This document shows, piece by piece, positions 5,209-11,678 of a stretch of DNA of 11,678 bases; positions within the stretch are counted from its first letter, which is position 1; each line of letters starts with the position of its first letter. Origin of the DNA: an uncultured Eudoraea sp. Lineage in GTDB: Bacteria; Bacteroidota; Bacteroidia; Flavobacteriales; Flavobacteriaceae. The position numbers and the translations under genes are program-made. The notes below the pieces were generated by a model that did not search any database, had not been told where the DNA came from, and saw nothing but the letters and a program-made list of their open reading frames with translations. The stretch spans positions 1-11,678 of the forward strand of contig CAJQNH010000174.1 in the NCBI GenBank assembly GCA_905479615.1, written 5' to 3'.

Positions 5209-6399
5209 TCAGGAGGTTTTTAGTAACTGAAAGGTTTGCTTTGCAATTTCCAATTCTTCATTCGTAGGGATGACCAAAATTTTCACTTTTGAAGAACTTT
5301 TATGTATTTCCCGAAATACAGAAGATTTTTGGTTGTTCTTTTTAGTATCCAGCTCAATTCCAAAAAAGTCCATCTCAGAACAAACCAACCCTCTAAGATA
5401 ACTAGAATTTTCACCTATACCCGCAGTAAATATCAAAGTATCCAGTCCATTCATGGCGGAGCTGTAAGCGCCAATATATTTTTTAATCCTATAGGCATTC
5501 ATTTCCAGAGCTAACCGGCATTTAGCATCACCTTCATCAGCTTTAATTTGAATTTCCCGTAAATCACTATAACCGGTAAGCCCCAGCATTCCACTTTTCT
5601 TATTGAGCAAATCATTTACTTCCTGCAAACTATATCCCAGTGATTCTACAAGGTAAAAAATCATAGAATGATCTATGTCTCCACTTCTGGAACCCATGAT
5701 AAGTCCATTTGAAGGGGCAAAACCCAAACTATGGTCTATGCTTTTTCCTTTATGAACGGCAGTAATACTGCAACCATTACCTAAATGAATGCTAATAATC
5801 TTAGCTACTTTTTTATCCAAAAAGTTTATGGCCTTTTCTGTGACGTATTTATGACTCGTGCCATGGAAACCATAAAGCTGTATTCCGTGATCCGTGTAAA
5901 ATTCATCCGGTATTGCATATTTACGAGCCTTCAACGGAATAGTTTGATGAAAGGCGGTATCAAAGACCGCAACCTGTTTGGCACTTGGAAATAATTCTTC
6001 CGCAATTAATATCCCTTCCAGATTATGCGGATTGTGTAAAGGAGCTAACTGACTCAAATCTCCAATCTTATCTTTTACTTCCCTGGTAATAATTGTAGTT
6101 TCAGAAAAAGCAGTTCCTCCATGGACTACCCTGTGCCCCACCGCATCTATTTCATTTACGTCGGCAATGGCTCCGTTTGCAGGATCCAAAAGTAATTCTA
6201 TTACCCGTTCAAGTCCCTTTCTGTGAGATGAAAACTGTAGTATTTCGTTAGTTTCGTAATCAACCTTTTTATATTTCAAATTTCCATTTTCCAATCCTAT
6301 TCTATCTACCATACCAGAGCACAAAACACTTTCTGATGGCATGTGCATTAACCGAAACTTTATTGAAGAACTACCTGTATTAATAATTAGAATATTCAT
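5209..6399 (-). CDS. ackA: acetate kinase
   Basis: A 396-aa cytoplasmic enzyme converting acetyl phosphate and ADP to acetate and ATP (and the reverse), of the ASKHA fold and normal length. Conserved residues are: N7 in INTGSSSIKF, R90 in GHRVVHGG, the HNPHNLEGI loop (122-130), D147 in VFDTAFH (catalytic), H179 in FHGTSH, HLGNGCSI (205-212), R238 in MGSRSGDID, the nucleotide loop FTAGIGENS (324-332), and E381 in TNEELEIA (metal ligand). The conserved N-terminus fixes the start. It is second in an operon with pta, with 13 nt between the two genes, so carbon flows from acetyl-CoA through acetyl phosphate to ATP formation. A perfect 17-bp hairpin lies 20 nt downstream of the stop. Confidence 0.97.
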   Translation of the reverse strand: MNILIINTGSSSIKFRLMHMPSESVLCSGMVDRIGLENGNLKYKKVDYETNEILQFSSHRKGLERVIELLLDPANGAIADVNEIDAVGHRVVHGGTAFSETTIITREVKDKIGDLSQLAPLHNPHNLEGILIAEELFPSAKQVAVFDTAFHQTIPLKARKYAIPDEFYTDHGIQLYGFHGTSHKYVTEKAINFLDKKVAKIISIHLGNGCSITAVHKGKSIDHSLGFAPSNGLIMGSRSGDIDHSMIFYLVESLGYSLQEVNDLLNKKSGMLGLTGYSDLREIQIKADEGDAKCRLALEMNAYRIKKYIGAYSSAMNGLDTLIFTAGIGENSSYLRGLVCSEMDFFGIELDTKKNNQKSSVFREIHKSSSKVKILVIPTNEELEIAKQTFQLLKTS

Positions 6400-6412
6400 T
6401 GAAATGATTAAA

Positions 6413-8506
6413 TTATAATGCCTGAGCCTGGATGGCAGTTATAATAACTGTATTAAATATATCATTAACCGTACTCCCCCTGCTGAGATCATTTACAGGC
6501 TTATTTAGTCCCTGAATTATTGGTCCAATAGCCAGGGCACCGGTTTCCCGCTGCACTGCTTTGTAGGTATTATTACCCGTATTAAGATCGGGAAAAATAA
6601 AAACACTTGCCTGTCCCGCCACTTCCGAGTCAGGCATTTTAGTTTTACCTACATTTTTGTCTACAGCAGCATCGTATTGGATAGGGCCTTCAACTTTAAG
6701 ATAAGGCGCTCTTTTTTTGACAAGCTGCGTAGCTTCTCGTACCCTTTCTACATCCTCTCCCGAACCGGAAGTTCCGGAAGAATAGGAAAGCATGGCAATT
6801 TTGGGATCTATTTCGAAGGCCAAACTAGTGGCGGCTGATGTAATTGCAATTTCTGCCAATTGTTCTGCATTCGGATTCGGATTTATTGCACAGTCACCAT
6901 AAACAGAAACCCTGTCTTCTAAACACATAAAAAACACAGAGGAAACGATAGACACATTGGGTTTGGTCTTAATTAACTGAAGTGCCGGTCTGATCGTATG
7001 TTGCGTTGTATGAACAGCCCCGGAAACCATGCCGTCTGCATCGCCCTTATAGACCATCATTGTTCCAAAATAAGAGATATCTGCCATAAGGTCCTGGGCC
7101 ATGGCTTTATCAACATTTTTATGTTTACGCAGTTCATACAGCGTATCCGCATAATCTTTAAAATAACTTGAATTTATCGGATCTATAATGCTAATTTTTT
7201 CAAAATCAAGCAGCAAATCCAGTTGTCTTGCCTTTTCCTTTATCTCCACGGGATTGCCCAGAAGAGTTAGTTTAACAGCATCTGCATCGATTAGTTCCTT
7301 AGCTGCCCGAAGTACACGTTCATCTGTGCCTTCCGGCAAAACAATATGCTTTTTGACACTTTGAGCCCTTTTAAGGAGATTATACTGGAACATCCGTGGA
7401 GTTATTCCGTTTGCTTTAAAGGTTATGAGGCGCTCAGCTAATGCATTTATAGGAAGAAATCTTGTAAAGTCCTGAATAGACCCCTCTATTTTTTGTTTAT
7501 TCTCCGCATATATTTTAGGACGTATTGCACCAACCTTATTCGCAATAAAAAAGGTACCTCCCTGAACTGAGATGATGGGAACTATTTCCGAGAGACCTTC
7601 AATTAATTGAATAACCGGATCTTCTGGAATAAGTCCACCAGTGAGCACGATTCCTGAGGCAGTTGGATAATTAGAAGATAGGTTAGCCTGCAAAGCTCCA
7701 AGGATAATATCAGATCTATCACCTGGTGTGATGACCAAACCATGTTCCTTAAAATGAGTAAGATAATTTCGTAATTGCATAGCCCCCACACTAAAATTAC
7801 TTACCTGGTTATTCAAAAATTCCCGACCAAAAAGAACATCTCCTTCCAGTTCTTTAACAATCTCTTTCATGGTAGGATTACCAAGGGATGGATTTAATGG
7901 GATAGTGCCAATTAGCACTTCACCAGGAAGCGCTTTTAATAGGCCATTGGTTACCAGGGTTACATTTTGGGGTTCTACTTTATTGGCAACTACCATTAAA
8001 ACTTCAACACCCTTATTGGTAAATGAATCATAAGCAAGGTAAAGGTTATCAACCAATTCTTCCAGGGTTTTGCCCACACCGCTTGCCAGAATAACTGTAG
8101 GGATTCCAAGGTTTTTGGCCATGTAAACATTAATGTCCCATTCTATTATAGATCCCTCTCCGGAGAAGTCTGTTCCCTCAACTAAAATAAAATCAAAACG
8201 AGATTCAATAGCTTTATACTTTTCTATAATCTTATCTAATACCTCATCGCTCTTATCCTGATTGTGTTTATGGATTACCTCACTCCTGGTACAAGCATAA
8301 GCTTCATTATATTCCATTTGTATTCCAAAGTGGGAAATCACCGTATTAATATGATTATCCTTCTCCCCGGGTCCATAATCATCTATTATTGGCCTGAAGT
8401 ACCCTACTTTAGCAGTTTTCCCCAATAATAAATGCATGAGTCCTAATGATATTATTGATTTACCGCTATTGGGCTCGGTTGTAGCTACATAAATGGCTTT
8501 GCTCAT
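6413..8506 (-). CDS. pta: phosphate acetyltransferase, long form with DRTGG domain
   Basis: A 697-aa enzyme making acetyl phosphate from acetyl-CoA and phosphate. The N-terminal P-loop NTPase-like (BioD/cobyric-acid-synthase type) domain spans about 1-205, with TEPNSGKS (10-17). A DRTGG-type domain spans about 215-335, with PGDRSDI at 261-267 and GIVLTGG at 285-291. The catalytic PTA domain spans about 375-695, with VLPEGTDERVLRAA (389-402), SYSSGTSGSGEDVERV (574-589), FPDLNTGN (638-645) and DLSRGST (673-679). This is the three-domain architecture of E. coli-type Pta, where the N-terminal part affects regulation and oligomerisation. All parts are intact. It is first in the pta-ackA operon with its own TAAATTTG promoter, although read-through from the usp genes 150 nt upstream is possible. 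Confidence 0.96.
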   Translation of the reverse strand: MSKAIYVATTEPNSGKSIISLGLMHLLLGKTAKVGYFRPIIDDYGPGEKDNHINTVISHFGIQMEYNEAYACTRSEVIHKHNQDKSDEVLDKIIEKYKAIESRFDFILVEGTDFSGEGSIIEWDINVYMAKNLGIPTVILASGVGKTLEELVDNLYLAYDSFTNKGVEVLMVVANKVEPQNVTLVTNGLLKALPGEVLIGTIPLNPSLGNPTMKEIVKELEGDVLFGREFLNNQVSNFSVGAMQLRNYLTHFKEHGLVITPGDRSDIILGALQANLSSNYPTASGIVLTGGLIPEDPVIQLIEGLSEIVPIISVQGGTFFIANKVGAIRPKIYAENKQKIEGSIQDFTRFLPINALAERLITFKANGITPRMFQYNLLKRAQSVKKHIVLPEGTDERVLRAAKELIDADAVKLTLLGNPVEIKEKARQLDLLLDFEKISIIDPINSSYFKDYADTLYELRKHKNVDKAMAQDLMADISYFGTMMVYKGDADGMVSGAVHTTQHTIRPALQLIKTKPNVSIVSSVFFMCLEDRVSVYGDCAINPNPNAEQLAEIAITSAATSLAFEIDPKIAMLSYSSGTSGSGEDVERVREATQLVKKRAPYLKVEGPIQYDAAVDKNVGKTKMPDSEVAGQASVFIFPDLNTGNNTYKAVQRETGALAIGPIIQGLNKPVNDLSRGSTVNDIFNTVIITAIQAQAL

Positions 8507-8528
8507 TGATACCAGGATTTTTAAAGTG

Positions 8529-8556
8529 CAAATTTATGGTATTCTGCTTACTCAAA
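8529..8556 (-). promoter_or_regulatory. pta-ackA promoter
   Basis: On the minus strand TAAATTTG (8536-8529) matches all defined bases of the Bacteroidota -7 element. TTTG (8556-8553) is a candidate -33, with a spacer of 16 nt, somewhat shorter than the usual 19 or so. The predicted start near 8524 gives an 18-nt leader. Unlike the usp and hsp20 promoters it has no TGAT-N4-ATCA at the corresponding position (8560-8571). Confidence 0.6.
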
Positions 8557-8579
8557 CGATAATCTGTGCGTATAAATAG

Positions 8580-8595
8580 TTCCCCGATCGGTTAA
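8580..8595. promoter_or_regulatory. imperfect palindrome upstream of the pta promoter
   Basis: TTCCCCGATCGGTTAA pairs at six of eight positions around a perfect CCGATCGG core, centred roughly 63 bp upstream of the predicted pta start. It could be an activator or repressor site. It is a single copy, so function is speculative. Confidence 0.25.
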
Positions 8596-8655
8596 GGCAG
8601 ATAAATCCTGAAATAGGTTTTGAATTTTTGTATTTGTGTAACTGAACAAAGTTTA

Positions 8656-9504
8656 TTACTCCACTTCGGGAAGGACCAAAAAAGGGATCTTGGTTTTAAA
8701 TGCAACTTTTTTTACAACTGGTTCGTGTGTCAATCCTTTAAAAAAACTATACTGAGAATTTATCATTGCAATCATCCCTGCGCTTTTCTTTTCAGTTAGG
8801 TCGTTGATTTTTAAAGCAATGTTCGGATGATAGTCAAATTCTTCAAAATCAACTTTCTCTTCTCCCAGTAAATTTCGAAGCAATTTCTTTAATTGCAGCT
8901 GTTCCTCGCTCAATTCCTCTTCCTCATTGATGTGAATAACATTAATTCCGGCATTGCGAAGTTTGGCAAGATCCAGCAATGGCTGTAATTCAACACCTTG
9001 ATACAGGTGTTTAAAATTTGTGGCAAATAAAAGTTCATTGAAAGGGCTAAAATCATAAGAATTGGGAACTGCAATAACCGGACAAAAGTTTATATTCTTT
9101 ATGACACTAACCGTATTACTACCCATAAAAATCTCACTTAAACCCGAAGCACCCTGGGTTCCCATTATAATATAGTCAGCATCCTTATCAATTACTTCAC
9201 GCCCTATGGCATTTAATAAAGAATCAGCAATAAGTACGCCTTCAAATTGGTGTCCTGGAACCTTATTTATTTTATTTAAGTGATTTACAATTTTATTAAG
9301 CTTTCGTTCAGATTCTTTAGCCGTAATTTCATGAAGTCTGGTTTCACGTTCTTTGTTTATTGCGCTTATTAAACCTGAGGGACTAACCTGGTGCGCATGA
9401 ATTATAATAAAAGTACAAGGTGATTGTTGAAAAAGAAAGGTTGCATATTTTATTGCATGCCATGCATTTTTAGAAAAATCTGTTGGTAATACTATTCGAA
9501 TCAT
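8656..9504 (-). CDS. universal stress protein, tandem-domain, third gene of the usp cluster
   Basis: A 282-aa cytoplasmic protein with two Usp domains. The first (about 1-147) opens with IVLPTDFSKNAWHAI and contains the ATP-binding signature G-2x-G-9x-G-S as G115, G118, G128 and S129 within MGTQGASGLSEIFMGSN, so it probably binds ATP. The second (about 152-282) keeps the fold pattern, including ELLFATNF and the final strand IPFLVLPE, but lacks the glycine motif; instead it has INSQYSFFKGLTHEPVVKKV. Such double Usp proteins are common in Bacteroidota and linked to starvation, oxidative or low-oxygen stress; no enzymatic reaction is established. It lies 51 nt downstream of the second usp gene and 149 nt upstream of pta, with no strong terminator in either gap. 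Confidence 0.9.
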   Translation of the reverse strand: MIRIVLPTDFSKNAWHAIKYATFLFQQSPCTFIIIHAHQVSPSGLISAINKERETRLHEITAKESERKLNKIVNHLNKINKVPGHQFEGVLIADSLLNAIGREVIDKDADYIIMGTQGASGLSEIFMGSNTVSVIKNINFCPVIAVPNSYDFSPFNELLFATNFKHLYQGVELQPLLDLAKLRNAGINVIHINEEEELSEEQLQLKKLLRNLLGEEKVDFEEFDYHPNIALKINDLTEKKSAGMIAMINSQYSFFKGLTHEPVVKKVAFKTKIPFLVLPEVE

Positions 9505-9555
9505 TGTACTATATTATTTTTCGATCATATTGTATCTGACACTAAATTCCCCTGC

Positions 9556-10398
9556 TCATTGTGGTAAAACCAGCAATGGTATTTGTGAATGAAAGCCCAC
9601 TTTTTTTACAACAGCTTCGCGGGTTAGTTTCTCTATAAAAGTATGCTTATACTTAATTAAAACAATAATATCTGCATCGTTCTCTTTCGCAAAGCTACTA
9701 ATTGAATCAGCCACACTAGCCTGCATCTCCACATTGTGAAAGGAATGCTCAACTTTGTCCAATCTTTTTATCAGAACTTCTTTATTAGAAATTTGCTCTT
9801 CATTTAAAGAAAATTCCAGAGCTATGTGAGCTATTAAAATTTCTGAATTCCAGGTTGTCGCCAGTTCCATAAGCGGATTTAATTCATATTTCGTATATGA
9901 TTTTGTAAATTCTGTAGGAAACAAAACCTTAGTTAGGTCTTTAAAATCATGCTCACTTGGAACGGCTAATATGGGGCAGTTGTTTATACTTTTAATAAGC
10001 TCTACAGTATTGCTTCCCATAAAAATTTCCTTGGCCCCGGTAGCCCCTTTAGTTCCCATGACAATTAAATCAATATCTTTTTCATTACAAATTTCTTTCA
10101 CAGCATTAACTATATCATTCGAACCAGAACGTTTTTCAAAAGTGTGGTTTATATTTTGATGATTTATTTCTAAATATTGCAATATCTTATCAAGTTCAAT
10201 TGAAGAATTTTTTGCAAGAGATTCATAGATTACTCCCAATCTTTCTTTACTCTTGTCTCCAAGAATATTTGCGAAACTGGGTTCATAAGTATTTACTAGC
10301 CAAAAATGGCAAGCTGTATGTTCATGCATTTTCAGAGCTGTGAAAATAGCATTCCACGCATTATTGGAAAAATCGGTAAGGAGTAAAACATTTTTCAT
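9556..10398 (-). CDS. universal stress protein, tandem-domain, second gene of the usp cluster
   Basis: A 280-aa protein with the same two-domain plan as its neighbours. The N-terminal domain (about 1-147) starts VLLLTDFSNNAWNAI and has a complete nucleotide loop (G115, G118, G128, S129 in MGTKGATGAKEIFMGSN). The C-terminal domain (about 155-280) begins KVLFPTEFTKSY and ends in QIPLLVLPQ. It replaces the glycine loop with IKYKHTFIEKLTREAVVKKV. The start lies 9 nt after the stop of the first usp gene, so the two are almost certainly co-transcribed. It is closest in pattern to the third usp protein, especially in the C-terminal tail, which suggests local duplication. The signal it responds to cannot be read from the sequence. 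Confidence 0.9.
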   Translation of the reverse strand: MKNVLLLTDFSNNAWNAIFTALKMHEHTACHFWLVNTYEPSFANILGDKSKERLGVIYESLAKNSSIELDKILQYLEINHQNINHTFEKRSGSNDIVNAVKEICNEKDIDLIVMGTKGATGAKEIFMGSNTVELIKSINNCPILAVPSEHDFKDLTKVLFPTEFTKSYTKYELNPLMELATTWNSEILIAHIALEFSLNEEQISNKEVLIKRLDKVEHSFHNVEMQASVADSISSFAKENDADIIVLIKYKHTFIEKLTREAVVKKVGFHSQIPLLVLPQ

Positions 10399-10407
10399 CT
10401 GTAACTG

Positions 10408-11259
10408 TTATTTAACAACCTTGGCCGTATCTCTAATGACCAGGAAGGGTATATTTATATGAAAACCTATTTGATCTATATTTTGTCGTTCAAAAAGTCG
10501 TTCAAAAAACGAATGTTTTCTATTCATCATCATAAGGAGATCAATCTCATTATTTTGGACATAATTTAAAATTGCATTTGGCATTAAACTATCTTTTAGT
10601 TCTGTAAGGGTAGTAGACAAACCATCCAAACGACGATATAGAGCCATCTTATTTTCCTCCTGACTGGAGGTCAGATCGTACTCTTCTTTTACATGTAAAA
10701 CAATAAGTTCTGCTTTGTTCATTTTGACCATTTTTATAGCAGTACTAATTTCGTTCTCCTTATAATTTGACAAATAGTCTGATGGAAGTAATATTTTTTG
10801 AATTTTTTGGAAGGTATAATTTTCCGGAATTACCAGGACCGGAGCAATTGCTTTTCGAAGAGCATAAACCGTATTCGTGCCAAGAAATATCTCTTTAGCC
10901 CCGGTTGCGCCTTGAGTTCCCATCACAACCATATCAATTTCCTTTTCTATTGTCACTTCATTGATTTCATCTGTAAGCGTATTAAAGGCTGAAATGACAT
11001 TATAGCTATGGTTTGGATTTTCATAAGATTTCTTAACATCTTCAAGTGTTTTTTCTAAGCCCGCCAAAGAGATATCAACACCAGAATCGGGAATAGCGCT
11101 AAACAAAGGCCCCCCCAGCATATAATCCATCCTGTAAAATGAAGGGGTATACGTATGCAGGAAGAAAAAGTTACATTTTTCATTTTTATATAACTCCATA
11201 GCATAACTAATTGCATTCCCGGAATTTTTAGAAAAATCTGTAGGAAGAAGTATGTTCAT
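10408..11259 (-). CDS. universal stress protein, tandem-domain, first gene of the usp cluster
   Basis: A 283-aa double Usp protein. Domain 1 (about 1-146) begins ILLPTDFSKNSGNAI and carries the ATP loop as G114, G117, G127 and T128 in MGTQGATGAKEIFLGTN. An inserted stretch (about 43-66, with MLGGPLF and IPDSGVD) distinguishes it from its two paralogues. Domain 2 (about 152-274) has KILLPSDYLSNY and ends in IPFLVIRD. Its tail (RKHSFFERLFERQNIDQIGF) has diverged from the EPVVKKV or EAVVKKV pattern of the other two. It leads the usp cluster and has the best -7 element of the regulated promoters, about 26-33 nt upstream. It is divergent from the DUF2267 gene. Confidence 0.9.
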   Translation of the reverse strand: MNILLPTDFSKNSGNAISYAMELYKNEKCNFFFLHTYTPSFYRMDYMLGGPLFSAIPDSGVDISLAGLEKTLEDVKKSYENPNHSYNVISAFNTLTDEINEVTIEKEIDMVVMGTQGATGAKEIFLGTNTVYALRKAIAPVLVIPENYTFQKIQKILLPSDYLSNYKENEISTAIKMVKMNKAELIVLHVKEEYDLTSSQEENKMALYRRLDGLSTTLTELKDSLMPNAILNYVQNNEIDLLMMMNRKHSFFERLFERQNIDQIGFHINIPFLVIRDTAKVVK

Positions 11260-11284
11260 AATAATGGTATTTATAGCTAATACT

Positions 11285-11328
11285 CAAATTTACTGAGCAT
11301 CAGAGATGATAACTATGATATTAATCAG
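11285..11328 (-). promoter_or_regulatory. usp cluster promoter with Crp/Fnr-like dyad
   Basis: On the minus strand TAAATTTG (11292-11285) is a perfect -7 element, but no TTTG -33 is present at the expected distance. An exact TGAT-N4-ATCA dyad (11316-11327) reads CTGATTAATATCAT in promoter orientation, 13 of 14 bases identical to the hsp20 site. Its centre (11321.5) is 29.5 bp before the -7 element. The dyad is part of a wider imperfect palindrome (11307-11327). The predicted start near 11280 gives a 21-nt leader. Confidence 0.6.
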
Positions 11329-11392
11329 TAGAATCATTAAGAAAAGATGCATTTGCCGATTGATAGTTAAAATCTTAATAATTATGATTCAA

Positions 11393-11436
11393 GTGACCAA
11401 AATCATTTGCATTGGCCAGGCTACTGCTCATCTTTA
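11393..11436 (+). promoter_or_regulatory. DUF2267 gene promoter with Crp/Fnr-like dyad
   Basis: TTTG (11406-11409) is separated by exactly 19 nt from CATCTTTA (11429-11436), a -7 element with four of six defined bases. TGAC-CAAA-ATCA (11394-11405) matches seven of eight bases of the TGAT-N4-ATCA dyad and is again centred 29.5 bp before the -7 element. The predicted start near 11441 gives a 20-nt leader before the ATG at 11461. Confidence 0.45.
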
Positions 11437-11460
11437 TGGTTCACAAATAAAACTATAATC

Positions 11461-11678
11461 ATGGCACTAAATTTTAATCAATATGCTACAGAGGGTAATA
11501 CCTTTCTTAAAGAATACGCCAAGGAAATGAATCTTGGCAACGATAAAGACAAAGCCGGTAGAATATTAGCTTCTATTCTTCACAGCTTGCGCGATATAAT
11601 TTCCACCGAGGAATCTTTACAATTTATTGCGCAATTACCTATGTTCTTAAAAGCAGTTTATGTAAACGGATGGACACT
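11461..11678 (+). CDS. DUF2267 domain-containing protein, 3' end beyond window
   Basis: An open frame starts at ATG 11461 and runs to the window end (72 full codons), so it is partial at its C-terminus. The visible protein is helical and soluble: FNQYATEGNTFLKEYAKEMNL, then DKDKAGRILASILHSLRDIIS, then TEESLQFIAQLPMFLKAVYVNGW. The order of a helix ending in a short acidic link, a helix with the A-x-x-I-L-x-x-L-R-D pattern, then E-S-x-x-F-x-A-Q-L-P matches the DUF2267 family, whose function is unknown. The A-rich leader (CACAAATAAAACTATAATC) is typical for the phylum. It is divergent from the usp cluster across a 201-nt region and carries its own copy of the dyad/-7 module, so it is likely induced together with usp. 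Confidence 0.82.
   Translation, partial: MALNFNQYATEGNTFLKEYAKEMNLGNDKDKAGRILASILHSLRDIISTEESLQFIAQLPMFLKAVYVNGWT

Noticed and set aside
5211..5216. AGGAGG on the plus strand resembling a Shine-Dalgarno site
   Set aside because: It is the complement of the end of ackA and no plausible plus-strand gene follows it.
5302..5994. Plus-strand open frames inside ackA
   Set aside because: They overlap a highly conserved minus-strand gene, and their products show no family pattern.

Overview
The window looks like a chromosomal segment of a Bacteroidota bacterium, most likely a member of the Flavobacteriaceae. The DNA is AT-rich. Start codons have A-rich leaders without clear Shine-Dalgarno sites. 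Several promoters carry the Bacteroidota -7 element (TAnnTTTG). The protein set (MSLVKF-type Hsp20, CPA1 antiporter, long Pta with a DRTGG domain, double-domain Usp proteins, a YtxH/holin-like/small-protein cassette) fits that group. The assignment is inferred from protein style, not from a marker gene.

Layout. Positions 1-104 hold three consecutive hairpins; the third is the terminator of a minus-strand tRNA-Val(GAC) at 115-189. Exonuclease III (398-1162, +) converges with a Na+/H+ antiporter (1167-2420, -), with only 4 nt between them. An hsp20 gene (2675-3145, +) follows and ends in a large hairpin terminator. From 3269 to 11259 every gene is on the minus strand. In transcription order these are three tandem universal stress proteins, pta, ackA, a ytxH / holin-like / small-protein operon, and a patatin-like phospholipase. 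Divergent from the first usp gene, a DUF2267 gene starts at 11461 and runs off the window. No intergenic gap exceeds about 260 nt, and I see no extra genes, insertion sequences, CRISPR or prophage genes in the gaps.

Main observation. Four promoters (usp operon, hsp20, ytxH operon, DUF2267) share the same 44-bp layout. Each has a TGAT-N4-ATCA dyad (three exact, one 7/8), close to the FNR half-site pattern TTGAT-N4-ATCAA. In all four, the dyad centre lies exactly 29.5 bp upstream of the first base of the -7 element. That places it near -41.5, the class II activator position of Crp/Fnr proteins. In promoter orientation the spacer is always YAAN and the downstream half-site is always ATCAT. I infer that a Crp/Fnr-type regulator, possibly responding to oxygen limitation, controls a stress regulon here.

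How the genes fit together. Pta-AckA turns acetyl-CoA into acetate plus ATP, which is useful when respiration stops. ATP-binding Usp proteins, an Hsp20 holdase and small envelope-associated stress proteins are typical dormancy or low-oxygen survival functions. This resembles the usp/hspX content of the mycobacterial DosR regulon and the uspK/ackA-pta link in anaerobic Pseudomonas aeruginosa. The comparison is functional, not a claim of homology of the whole locus.
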